Both the position numbers and the translations under genes were made by a program. Positions 12,415-23,012 of a stretch of DNA of 64,000 nucleotides are shown here, in pieces (the stretch's first letter is position 1; every line of letters starts with the position of its first letter). The notes below the pieces were generated by a model, which did not search any database, had not been told where the DNA came from, and saw only the letters and a list, made by a program, of their open reading frames with translations. This DNA comes from Euryodendron excelsum (taxonomy: Eukaryota; Streptophyta; Magnoliopsida; Ericales; Pentaphylacaceae): the NCBI GenBank assembly GCA_033060915.1, contig CM065393.1, positions 3,737,501 to 3,801,500 of the forward strand. The letters run 5' to 3'.

Positions 12415-13040
12415 GAGCGTTTGTGATACACTCCGTGGATGTTCAAAAGTAGTAGTTTTTAGGCCACATGATTGGGGCCTTCGGAAAGCAATCTCTCCGA
12501 TCGGACTGTACCAATGGAAAGTGCTCTAAAAATACTTTCAGGGATTCCTTGGTATATGCATTTCTCAAGTCATTTGACGGTGCATTATAATCAGGGAATT
12601 GGAGGAAAGACAATCTTGACTGAGCGTCTGTGAGACGCTCTAAGGGTTACTGAAAGTGGCAATTTTCGAGTAATACAATCAGGGGTTTCGGGAAGCGATC
12701 TATTCAATCGAGCCATACCAATGGAAAGACCTATGGACAGGCTTTTGAGAATTCTCTGATTGACGCATTTCTCAAATCGTTTGATAGTACGTTACAACCC
12801 GGGAATTAGGAGAAAAAGACAACCCTAGCGGAGCGTCTACGAGATGCTCTAGGAGACTTTCGTTGAGTTGGGAGTGTTTAAAGTCACGGGGATCACCTTG
12901 GATTGACCATGGGCATATGATAGGATCTGTTGGTTTGGTACGCAGAGTCGGTGTGGCTTTAGGGGGCATTTGGGCCACTGGAGGTAAAACAGTCGTTTTG
13001 ACCAGAAGTGGTCGAAAAGGGTTAGGATGGATTGGTGTAG
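12415..13040 (+). repeat. Diverged tandem repeat of about 208 bp (three starts)
   Basis: The word GAGCGT(T/C)T starts at 12415, 12622 and 12831, giving periods of 207 and 209 bp. Between starts the same order of phrases recurs: 'CGATC..ACCAATGGAAAG', 'GCATTTCTCAA' and 'GGGAATT.GGAG'. Each unit start carries an inverted repeat; in unit 2 it is a perfect 8-bp stem GAGCGTCT/AGACGCTC with a 3-nt loop. A further looser duplication ('TTTTGACCAGA') follows up to about 13250. It is non-coding. Confidence 0.65.
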
Positions 13041-13344
13041 CATATTAAGCGTGTCGGACTATTCGAGTACAATCTTAGAAGATGTTTTCACTATTTGGAG
13101 GGATTTGTATTATGTTGGGGTACATAGGGGTAAAATGGTTATTTTGACCAGAGTTGACCGAAACGGGACCGAAATTTGTCAAAATGGTGTATTGAGTATG
13201 CCTAACTATCTAGGAGTATTTTGGAAGAGTGGACTTACCGTCTTAAGAGATTTTGAACTTTCTCAAAGATGTGCTTGGAGGCCTAAGGGGCAAGTTTGGT
13301 CAATTTTCACCGAGTTAGGCTAGCAGGCGCCGGTGTTTACCTAG

Positions 13345-13729
13345 GTGTTGGTTCCCGAGACTGCCCAGTCTCGAAAAGCTACTTGTGCGGTGTTGATCCC
13401 TAAGACCGCCCAGTCTAAGAGAGCTACCTATAGGGTAGTGTTGGTTCCTAAGATCGCCCGATCTCAGAAAGCTACCTGTAGGGTGTTGTTAGTCCCCGAG
13501 ATCGCCTGGTCTACGAGAACTATCAGATGACGAACATTCTACATTGGCAGGCTAGCAGGCGCTAGAAGTGAACTATCTGAAATTTGGTGAGGTGTTGGTC
13601 CCCGAGATCACCCTATCTCGGGAAGCTACCTAGATGGCATTGGTTCCCGAGACTGCCCAGTCTTGGAAAGCTGCCTAGATAGTATTGGTTCCAGAGACCG
13701 CCCAGTCTCGAAAAGTTGCTTAGAGTGCC
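13345..13729 (+). repeat. Hairpin-bearing minisatellite, seven units of about 45 bp
   Basis: Units start at about 13345, 13390, 13438, 13483, 13592, 13638 and 13682 with the phrase GTGTTGGTYCC or a variant. Each has an inverted repeat around GCCC (for example 'CGAGACTGCCCAGTCTCG' at 13356-13373) followed by 'AAAGCTACCT'. Between units 4 and 5 there are about 60 extra bases. Several units keep the stem through paired changes. It resembles the unit at 12622 in having stem-loops but differs in sequence. No protein is supported. Confidence 0.75.
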
Positions 13730-14559
13730 TAAGGGAAATATGATTTTTTCAGCTTCAATTGGGCCTTATGGACATGGGAAGTGACCAATTGATTGGATTG
13801 AAGTTTTGAGAGAATCGGCCTGGGCTCGTATGTATGGTAATGCTTGAGACTGGATCCAGTTGGGTCAGAGATTGCTAAGCAGGCAAAAATGGAGTGCTTA
13901 CATATCTCATTGGTACAACGTGTTTAAAACCGTGCGGACCAAGGCCTTAAGCGGACAATATTGTAACATATGGATCTTGGGTCCTTTTTTCTTTGTGGAT
14001 CCTAGGTCGTGACATATCTTGTGTTTGGTACTGCGTGGTTCCACTCTGCAAGAACTCCAAATAATTCTCTTAAAGCTCATCCTCTTCATCATAAATGATC
14101 TGTTGATACTGAAATAACCTGGACCAATAGGAAAATCCTAATTCATTGGGCCTTTTCAAATGAACGATTTGAAGACCTATTGATTCTAACAACTAATTAC
14201 AGAGTTGATCATTCGAACCTTTCAATTCATAAATATAGATCTCGGACCTATGAATAGGGATATTCGGGAAACTCACAAAGAAAAAGGAAGTGAGTTAGAC
14301 AAAAAGAAAAGCAGCTTGGACCAAAAAAAAAAAAAAGAATTCGCTTAGACAAATTTTTTTTGTCGATAACCTTAGATCAATCAACAAAGAAATTTTGTAG
14401 TAGAACTACCAAAATAGTATGGGCTACAATTCCGACACAAGGTTAGAATTCTAGGTCTTCCAGAGTGGTATGGGCCCTTAAGAATCTTCTGTTTTATATA
14501 ACATAACTTAACTTAATTTTATTCAGTACGCTCTATATATATAAATGAGCCTAAAACAA
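13730..14559. other. Intergenic DNA, nothing recognised
   Basis: Moderate-GC repeat-like sequence grading into AT-rich DNA. No gene-like frame. Confidence 0.35.
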
Positions 14560-14865
14560 AAATAACTATTTAAGGGGTATATATATAAAGTTTTAGAGGA
14601 AAAAATGAAAAAACATTTCCAAAATTGTAGCTAAAAATGGAATAATTGAAAATTTGAGGGAGGATTTATAAAGTTTCAAAAGGGGCAAACTAAAATATTT
14701 CTCAAAGATGTACATAAAAAAAAATGTTTTAAAATTTGAAGGGGTCATTTATAAATTTTCAAGAGCCAAATTGAAAAGAATTTAAAATTTTGTGAATAAA
14801 AGTGCATTTTTAAAAATTTGAGAGGGCCAGCTCTCCCTTCATAATGGCATGCTGTCTCTACCACT
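14560..14865 (-). mobile_element. Possible hAT-type non-autonomous remnant
   Basis: The right end, read on - , runs 'AGTGGTAGAGACAGCATG' and then 'GAGAGCTGGCCCTCTCAAAT'. This wording is common at ends of hAT-type plant elements (CAGTGGCGGAGCC..). Inside are T/A-rich phrases of the type 'AAAATTTGAGGG'. The left end and a target duplication were not found, so it may be truncated. Confidence 0.35.
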
Positions 14866-15542
14866 TGATGTGCATGAGAACCTACAAAGAAAATTGACTT
14901 GATTTACTTATGTTGAACCCATAAAGAAAAACTTAAAAATAAAATAGCAAGTTAAAAAAATACCAAGATTACATATTAAGAAGGATACGGATTTCATTCA
15001 ACTTGAGTTGTAAGAATTTTTACTGCATTATATATGTGTCAGTATATCATTTCACCATGTATTTATATATTTACTTTTTTTTTTTAGTATCTTTTACAGG
15101 TATAATAAATTTTATGAGTGGTATCTAAAATTTAGGGAGAATATAAATAGATTAATGACACATATTTAATACATAGTAACTTGGTGTGCTATCACATACA
15201 CAAGGCATGAGAAATTCCTTCAACTTAGAATATGATACGCAACACTCAAGAGGTAATACGTATGAATCAAAAGTAAATTATGACCCAAAAACATAGTAAA
15301 GTAAGGATCTTATCTGGGGACAGCAAAGTTCTGAAATTTATAACTACACGTCTTCCTAATAGAAAACAAAAGACACGTGACAATTTCCCCCTTTTTCCAT
15401 CGTGTAACGAACCATACGTACTATCTAAAAAATATGTTCAAATAAAATGACAAATAATTTTTTGAAAAAAAAAAAAACTGAAGAACATTAACTCTGTAGC
15501 GAATAATGTCACAGCACGGATGAGAGGAAGGTTTTTCATGGA

Positions 15543-15860
15543 AAGGAGGAGTGATATGCGTAGCTTAGCTTAGCTTAGCTTAGCTTAGATAAAAGGTGTG
15601 GCAACAAAGAAATTTTAGGAATTAAATTGGTAATATTCAACAAATTAAAATTTTAATCGCTTCCTTTTAATTTTTTTAAATTGCCAGATCTTAGGAAATC
15701 TTCACTTTTTAGAGGAGTGATATGCTTAGCTTATTAGCTAAGATAAGATGTGGCAACGGAGAAATTTTAGAGATCTTAGGAATCTTCAATTTTTTTTTGG
15801 AGTGAGATGCTTAGCTCAGATAAGATAATATATGGCAACAGAGAAATTTTACAGATTCAA
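15543..15860 (+). repeat. Three diverged copies of a TTAGC-containing segment
   Basis: The phrase 'GGAGTGATATGC.TAGCTTA' followed by 'GATAA..GTGGCAACA.AGAAATTTTA' occurs at about 15543, 15712 and 15800. In the first copy the pentanucleotide GCTTA is expanded to about six tandem units. Confidence 0.6.
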
Positions 15861-16653
15861 ATGGCATTATGAATTAATTTTTTTTATTGCTTTCTTATTT
15901 TACTTAAGTGTGGTTGGTTGCCACGTGTTATTATTGTTTGTTTAGATTTTAAAAAAATTAGAGGCAAAATTTTGGACCCCTTAATATAATTGGATGGTCT
16001 ATTGGCAGAAGGGATATTACCTCAAATTGTTATGAAAAGTAAGAGGTGTCAGCATTATATTGAAATTTATGCTAATTGCACTGACACTCGTGTAGTTTGC
16101 CTATGTGTCAATTTGGTCCTATAGTTGTATAGTTGGTTTTTAGTTGGTCTAATTGAAAACTCACTTTACGGAATTGGACAAAAAATGAGTATGCCTAGCA
16201 CAAGTGGCAAGATTGCTTTTCTGTTAATTTGGTTTCCATAGTTTGAATTGCAACAAATTTACTATGTTTTTGCCAATTGGTTTTAGTTTGTTAAAATGGC
16301 TCTCATGCAACAAATATTTTTTTATGAACAATAAATAAGTATGCTTTGAAAACTTAAAAAACTAAACTTATAACGTTACAAACATTAATTAGAATAAATT
16401 TACAAAAAAAAATTGGAATACCTTTTTTATTATTAATTTGATTCAACTATATCTAAACTTTAAAAAGTCTTAAATTACATTGTCAATCAAATTTTGAATT
16501 TTAAATCTTGCATCATCAATATTCTATTACTTATACTAAAAGCAGACTCTGAAGCTACTATATACACTAGAATTGTTAGTAGATCACGTGTCATGATAAA
16601 AATTAGTGCAAGAAAATTCCTTTTATGCGCTTTTCACCATGTCAAAGTATCTT

Positions 16654-17220
16654 TGTTGGGATTTTAACCCTATGCGCAAACAATACGGAAGCAAAACAAT
16701 CACACGCACACATCAACGAGAAGCACAACATAGAGTATTAAGGTGGTTCCGTAGAACAACAATCTATCTACGTGCACAGGCGAGAGAACAATTACTATCA
16801 ACAGCGACTACAGGCTTGAAACAACTAATACTTGAGTCACAACTACTCAAAAATATCCAACCCTAAAGTCATCCGCTTCTCCGCTCCTTCCAGTGTCCCG
16901 AGCCCCATAGCCAGCATATCTGCTACTCCGCTCTCTATGTTTTCCTAGTCTCTCTCTCTTATCTATCTACAAGCTTCCATTAAACTCTATAAGCCTCCCT
17001 TAGGCAAAGGGTTCTCCTTGGACACACAAAGCCAACCCTAGAATTCTTATAAGCTTCCTATTTATAGGTAAACCCTAGATATCCTAATCCCCACACAATT
17101 AAGAATTTATGTTTCCTATTATAGATAATTACAAGAAAATTAGAATTCTTATACAATTAGGAAATCTACATGTGCAACCTAATTGTTTGGATCCCACATA
17201 ATCAAGACACACACCCAGCA
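16654..17220 (-). repeat. LTR (3' LTR by element orientation)
   Basis: Begins TGTTGGGATTTTAACCC and ends ACACACACCCAGCA on +. It is about 567 bp and aligns along its length with 18453-19274, with many point differences, so insertion is not recent. It lacks the MITE present in the other LTR. Confidence 0.75.
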
Positions 17221-18437
17221 ATCTCCACCTTGGCTTGAATTTTGCAAACCACTCTGAAAATAACAATTGTTGATGGCGATTATACCTCTCGTCGAACACA
17301 TTACGCTCAATCTAGCATAGCTTACACCTCTTCCATTAGATGTTCGCACCTCCAAACCGAGATGTCTTGTAAAGTCAACTACTTTGCCAATTGTTCTGAC
17401 TCCATCTCTCATGTATGTGCACAACCATAAAGATCACAGTCACGAACAAGCCCAGAGCTTCTGTGCAAACATCAAGTAACTGCTACTCTTTGATTCTAAT
17501 CAGAATAGCCCGCACATCGTTTGCTCACGTACATGTACATCTCATCTGAGTACTCCTACGCCTATTGCATATGCGTCTCCCAATTATTCAAAATCTTGCA
17601 CACCATCTGACAGAACATCCGTACCCCCTATACGATATCTCCACATACCTATTGCCCATGTGATGTATGCCTCTCCGCAATTACTGCTCACAGACCATCA
17701 CCTTTGATCTTCCTTTACGATCAAATTTAGTCACTCTGAATCAACCTGATGTCCATAACTCTGTCCAATCTCATCAAACTGTGCAAATTCTAAAAATTAT
17801 GCATTTACCAGTGAGTTTGCAACACATAAAAACCTGTAGGAACACTCCCTCCATAAATTCTAAACAACATATATCGAACTATGCTGTATCTAAAATCTTA
17901 TATTGAATCGACCAATCAAAAAATGCAATCTATTGCACTGCACCATATAGAATCATGTCCAAGGCAAGCAACTACATTTATGGGGATCATGAGAAGGGTT
18001 AACATTAGTCGCGCCTGACCATGAGGCGGAGTCTGATGCTTGCCACATTAACTATGACCCACCAACAGATGGTGGGCCATGGCTGACATGGAAAGTATCA
18101 GACCGCGCCTGACGGTCAAGTGCGGCTAATGCTAGCATTTTTCTTGGGATCTCATAAAAGATGTCTCTTCTTTCTCTTTTCTCGGTCGACATGAAAAGAA
18201 TAAACTGCACACACCAAGCAAATTTGTCTATCAGTGCCTCTCTATTGTTCACCATCGTCAACCAGGGAAATAAAGAACTCGCCCCCTTCACAATTTTCAG
18301 TCCACCCGTGCTACTCATTCCAGCATAATTTTTTATTTTTTTTAATAAATTCTCCTCTTCTTTTTTATATTTTTTTTGCTTGTAAGAAAATTTTGATTTA
18401 TTCAACGAATTCAAAAAATTCTTCAATCTGTAACCTG

Positions 18438-18450
18438 GCTCTAATACCAC
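18438..18450 (-). other. Primer-binding site, tRNA-Met type
   Basis: On - it reads 'GTGGTATTAGAGCC', one base from the common plant site TGGTATCAGAGC, two bases inside the LTR boundary at 18453. Confidence 0.7.
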
Positions 18451-18452
18451 TT

Positions 18453-19274
18453 TGTTGAAAATTTAACCCCATGCACAAACAATACAGAAGCAAAACAATC
18501 ACACGTACACATCAAAGAGGAACACAACACAAAAAATTAAGGAGATTCAGTAAAACAAAATTCTACCTACGTCTACAGGCGAGAGAACAATCACTACCAA
18601 CAGATATTACAAGTCTAAGACAATCACAAAACACCCAACAGACACTAAGGGCCCACTTCATTAAGCTTTTTTCAAGCTTTTTTGGTTTAGCTTTTTTTGT
18701 TTATAAGCAAAAAAAGCCAAAATTTTTATTAGTTTTTTAATTTATTTTTATTTTTTTACTTTTCTGCTTATCTGATCTTGTTAAAAGCCAAAAACCTGAA
18801 AAAAATAGGGTTTTTTCTTATAAGCCAAAAAACCAAAACAAAAGAAAAAGCTTGAAAAAAATTGTACCAAGCGGGCCCTAATACCTAAGTCACAACTGCT
18901 CAAAGGCATCCACGCTTTGAAGTCATCCGCTTCTCCGCTCCTTCTAGTGTGTCGAGTCCCATAGACAGCACATCTGTTTCTCCAGTCTCATGTGTTTTTC
19001 TAGTCTCTCCCTTTTATCTCTCTCCAAGCCTCCATTGAACTCTACAAGCCTCCCTTGAGCAAAGGGCGCTCTTTAGACACACAAAACAACCCTAGAATTC
19101 TTATAAGATTCCTATTTATAAGCAAACCCTAGATATTCTAATCCCCACACAATTAGGAATAGCTGTTTCCTGTTATAGATAATTACAAGAAAACAAGAAT
19201 ACTTGTACAATTAGGAAATCCACTTGTACAACCTAATTGTATGGACTCCACAGAATTAAGACACACACCCAACA
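18453..19274 (-). repeat. LTR (5' LTR by element orientation) carrying a MITE
   Basis: Begins TGTTGAAAATTTAACCCC and ends ACACACACCCAACA on +. After removal of the 230-bp MITE and its duplicated TAA it is about 589 bp, close to its partner LTR; a short extra stretch of about 22 bp near 18620-18640 accounts for the rest. Confidence 0.75.
18649..18878. mobile_element. Tourist-like (PIF/Harbinger) MITE with TAA target duplication
   Basis: A 230-bp element with ends 'GGGCCCACTTCATTAAGC' and, reversed, 'GGGCCCGCTTGGTACAA', both leading to a run containing TTTTTTCAAGC. It is flanked by TAA (18646-18648 and 18879-18881). The partner LTR shows the unoccupied site with a single TAA ('ACTAATACTTGAGTCACAAC'), which directly proves a 3-bp duplication as expected for PIF/Harbinger MITEs. 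Confidence 0.85.
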
Positions 19275-19950
19275 GTCAAAATATCAAAATTTTCTAACTC
19301 CTCTATGGTTAAAAATATGTAGAATTAGTATTTAAATATTTATAAAGTTCCGTGAATGAATAAGAACTTACAATAGATTTTTTCTTATTGCCAAGAAAAA
19401 AAACCCAAGATGAATCACTGCTAATATTTATAGTGTTTGAAGAACAAGTAACTCTTCTATTATTTGTATATTTAAATCCATATGTTTGGTGGTTAATTAA
19501 CTTTTAACATCATTTATAGTAATTGTAAGTGAAGTGATTAAATTTTCTAAGATTCTATTTAGCAACATTTCTACACCCAAACTAATTTAATTGTAGGATC
19601 CAGTTCAACAACTAAACCAAAAATAAGTGGCATGTAATCTCAATTTTTGCAAATTTTACTTTATTAATTGACAAGCATTTTCAAAATAGATATTAGTTCT
19701 ATATAGCCAAAATATTATAAATATTACACAACTTATTTAAAGCAACACGAGAAGTATAATAATAATCACCATAACAAATATTTGTAACAACTCAAAAAAA
19801 AACTTTAAAATTCAATAAAAACAAAAATCAAGTCCTAGATAAAAGTAAATCAATGTGCCTAGTAGTAAGATTCATTAATTACATCATTCTACTTTATGCA
19901 AGATTCTAACATAAGATAAGCAAAGTTCTAATATGTTTTAATATCTAATT

Positions 19951-20440
19951 TAAAGTGTTTAGGTTTTACACTATATCTTCTGCATAATTAACTAAATTCT
20001 TGTACCCTAAAACCAGATGATGTAATAAAATAAATTGTATTCCCAACTTTTTCTATATGCTTAAAGTGCTTAGGTTTTACACTATATCTTCTGCATAATT
20101 GACTAAATTCTTGTACTCTAAAACCAGATGAAGTAAAAAAATGAATTATATTCCCAACTTTTTTGATATGCTCATCAATGTATTGCACGCCATTTGCACA
20201 ACCAAATTAATTATGACATAAACATTTCTCACCAAAAAAAAAAATTCACTATGAATGAGATACAAATTACATTTGGACAATTCAATTGATGCATTATTGA
20301 CCATATAATTATCAAAAGTAATACTAAAAATTTTATTTACAATATTAGTTTCCCTAAATATAGACATAATATAATTAAAAATGTTCAGAGCTTTTGATTG
20401 CTCCAAAAACACGCAATAAACATTTTTTAGTATGCGATTG
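19951..20440 (-). pseudogene. hAT transposase fragment with in-frame internal duplication
   Basis: Read on - , two frames give hAT transposase-like text: 'ITFDNYMVNNASIE', then 'INLVVQMACNTLMS', then 'QYIDEHIKKVGNIIHF' and 'SSGFRVQEFSQLCRRY'. This matches the region around the D-N and C-H-I-N-L blocks of plant BED-type hAT transposases (RICESLEEPER-like), from general family knowledge. A stretch of 111 bp (37 codons) is tandemly duplicated (19951-20061 and 20062-20172). The frame breaks near 20150-20190, and the BED finger and C-terminal dimerisation region are absent, so it is dead. Confidence 0.7.
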
Positions 20441-21730
20441 TAATGCGATAATAACTCGGCAAAATCCGAGATTGATCAAGAGGGAAGAAGGTTAGCGCAT
20501 TCAGGAAAATTCACTTTGGTGCAAAAATCTCAAAAGACAACACTCTAATAAAATAAAATAAAAATAGTGTTGAGAAAGAGTTTGATTATTCTAAGCTAAA
20601 CTATGAAAATAATTTTAAATTAATCAGAGCAAGTCCTGAAACTAATTGATATAATCAATTGTTTCACTCGAAATTCCAATAGAGATTTTTGATAACTCAA
20701 ATCATTGATTGCGTCGTAAGTCTTTAATTTGGAAGATTTAATAAAATAATTATTCTTTAACAATCAAACTTAGAATAAATTAAGTTTAGAATCATAGATG
20801 CATATCATCGACTTGTTGCTAAGCATAATCAAACATCTAGGTTTTTCTAAATATCTACTTTAGATTGAATCAGTTTTAGAATAAAAAATGGTTACCATCA
20901 ATTCGGGCAATACATATATTGAACACAAGTTCATGCATAAATATTACCGAACATTGTTAAACATCTAAGTTTTCGTAAATATTTAGGGTTTGATCCCAAA
21001 GAATTAAGAAAAATAAGATTTAAACATTGAATCTAATTTACCTTCATTGTTCATCCAAGCTCGTCAATTGATCTTCACAATTGATCTCAAGATGAAATCT
21101 AGCTACTCCTAGACATAATAAATACTTGAACATATATATTAAAAGACTTAATCTTATTACAGGGATTGAAAAACTATGAAAAACTATTGAATCTGGTTAC
21201 AAAAATTGAAAAACTATAAAACTATGTAAAATTCTACTCTAATCTACTCCTAAAACTCTCAAAGAAATCCCAAAACTAGTAAAAGGAAAAGCTCCCTAAA
21301 ACAGGCAACCAACCCAGCTTATATAGGCTTCGAAAAACTATAGATCCCACGAACTATTCGAACGGGCTTGACCACCATTCAAACGCCCTTGCTCACCATT
21401 CGAACGGGCTTCTAACGCTCTTCTGATGGTTTTTTATGATCTCTGAATCTCTCGAACGGATTTCAGACTTGATCTTGATGTGACTCTATTTGATACACTG
21501 TTCGAACGCTGACTATGCCCGTTTGAATGCTCTACCAACCGTTCAAATGCCTGATGTCATGCTAATGTCATGCATTTGAATACCCTTTCCGACCGTTCGA
21601 ACAGTTATGCCTTTTTTCACCCAATTTTATCATTTTTAGCATGGAATTCATGTTTCAAGTAAAATAAATCAAGTTAGTACGAATTAAGACTAAAACTAAA
21701 CAATTAATCCTACTCTAGATCTAACGAAGA
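20431..21730. repeat. Dispersed LTR-related repeat, copy 1
   Basis: Starts 'GCGATTGTAATGCGATAATA' and matches 41155 onward ('GCGATTGTGATGCAGTAATA'). Shared phrases follow in order: 'CGAGATTGATC', 'GATAACTCAAATCATTGA' and 'TAAGTCTTTAATTTGGAAGA'. The 21360-21600 part is full of TTCGAAC / TTCGAACG words, as are 3280-3340 and 43270-43500. There is no coding sequence. Confidence 0.55.
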
Positions 21731-22114
21731 ACTAATTAAGGCATGTAGATTACACTTTTATAGTACAATCAGCTTCATGAGGTATTTCAACATACTAAAA
21801 ACAATAAGTCAATATCCAATCATAACCAATATAACGTACAATAATACAAATATACCTAATTTATTGTGACCACTACATAAATAAATAAAAATCAGAAGTA
21901 AAAAAATTGTAGCACCAAAACATGAAAATTCATTAATTAGATTTTGTTTTGATTGAAAACCTTTAAACAATCACTCCAAATGGTATGGTAAAATACCTTT
22001 TTTTTTCTTCTATGATAAATTACAGCCTTTTGTTCAACATTTTTATGCCTATCTTTTGATTCTTCTATGGTAAAATACTCCCAGAAAGCAAATGTGCAGA
22101 TCCTTTTTCTGATA

Positions 22115-22540
22115 CCTTAATCCACATAGTTAGTTGTCATGGAAGGTATGCTTGAAGGTTCGTTTGAACCATCCCGGTAATTCCGCCACTACATCATAAA
22201 TTTCATTTATATCATTAAACTTCAAATCCTCAAGGTGAAATTCTTAGGGTTCATTTTTCTAATAAAATGAACAAATGTAAATTAAAAATAAAATTAGAAT
22301 AATATCATAACAATATAACCATTTTCCCTTACCTTAATCCGTGCACACAGTTAGTTGTTGTGGATAGTATGCCTGAAGGTTCACTTAAACCATCACGGCA
22401 AGTCAGCCACTACATCATCAAAGTTCATATCCCTCCAGATGAAATTCCAAGGGTCCATTTTTCTAATAAAATGAACAAATAAAATTAGAATAATATGATA
22501 ACAATATAATTAGAATAAAATGAATAACAAAAGCAATTAA
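22115..22540 (-). repeat. Two tandem copies of a 217-bp segment
   Basis: 'CCTTAATCC..CA..GTTAGTTG' starts at 22115 and 22332. On - , both copies contain exon-like text beginning ATG-Asn/Asp-Pro and including 'VVAELPGWFKRTF' or a decayed version of it. It may be a duplicated exon of a transposon gene, perhaps linked to the hAT remnant at 20 kb. I do not recognise the protein, and stops interrupt it. Confidence 0.4.
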
Positions 22541-22589
22541 GAATGCAACAATAACTTAATTTAATCAAATTATAAATTATTACCTGCCT

Positions 22590-22972
22590 AAAGAAAAGAA
22601 GACTTTGGTCTCAAACCAAGATGACTTTCTTATTGAATTCTACAATGCAAATGAAGGCATCAAATACAAAGTGTATACAAGTTTCCTGGACAGTTAAATG
22701 AATAATCTATCTATTAACAAAGAAGTAAACAAATAAATTTAAACTGGCCCCTTTTTACCCGTTTACTAGGCAGCGAATTTAAATATAAAATACAGTTGGT
22801 TTGAAGAACCAATCATAATTAGTACGGGTAACATTCAACGCCTCCCCCTTCCTCTTTTCTCCCACCAAATGCAGATCTCTTGTTGTTTCGTTTCACAGCT
22901 CTGGAGGGACCTTTGAAAAAAAAAAAAAGGACTAATTTTCAAAATGAAAATTATTTTGAAGGTTCACTGCAT

Positions 22973-23012
<40 letters not shown>

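Larger units (their letters stand above)
16654..19274 (-). mobile_element. Non-autonomous LTR retrotransposon (Copia-like termini)
   Basis: Two direct LTRs (16654-17220 and 18453-19274) flank about 1.23 kb. A primer-binding site similar to the tRNA-Met type ('GTGGTATTAGAGCC' on -) abuts the 18453 LTR, and a purine-rich tract ('AAGCCAAGGTGGAGAT' on -) abuts the other LTR, so the element reads on the - strand. The inner region encodes no recognisable gag, integrase or reverse transcriptase; a frame of about 130 residues next to the primer site matches nothing I know. The size and empty interior suggest a deletion derivative mobilised by an autonomous partner. Perfect 5-bp target duplications were not seen; the outer flanks share only an imperfect GTCAAARTATC. 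Confidence 0.75.

Noticed and set aside
18052..18450. 132-codon frame next to the primer-binding site as a gag gene
   Set aside because: It has no zinc knuckle or gag-like block and starts inside the primer site region. It is more likely leader sequence open by chance.
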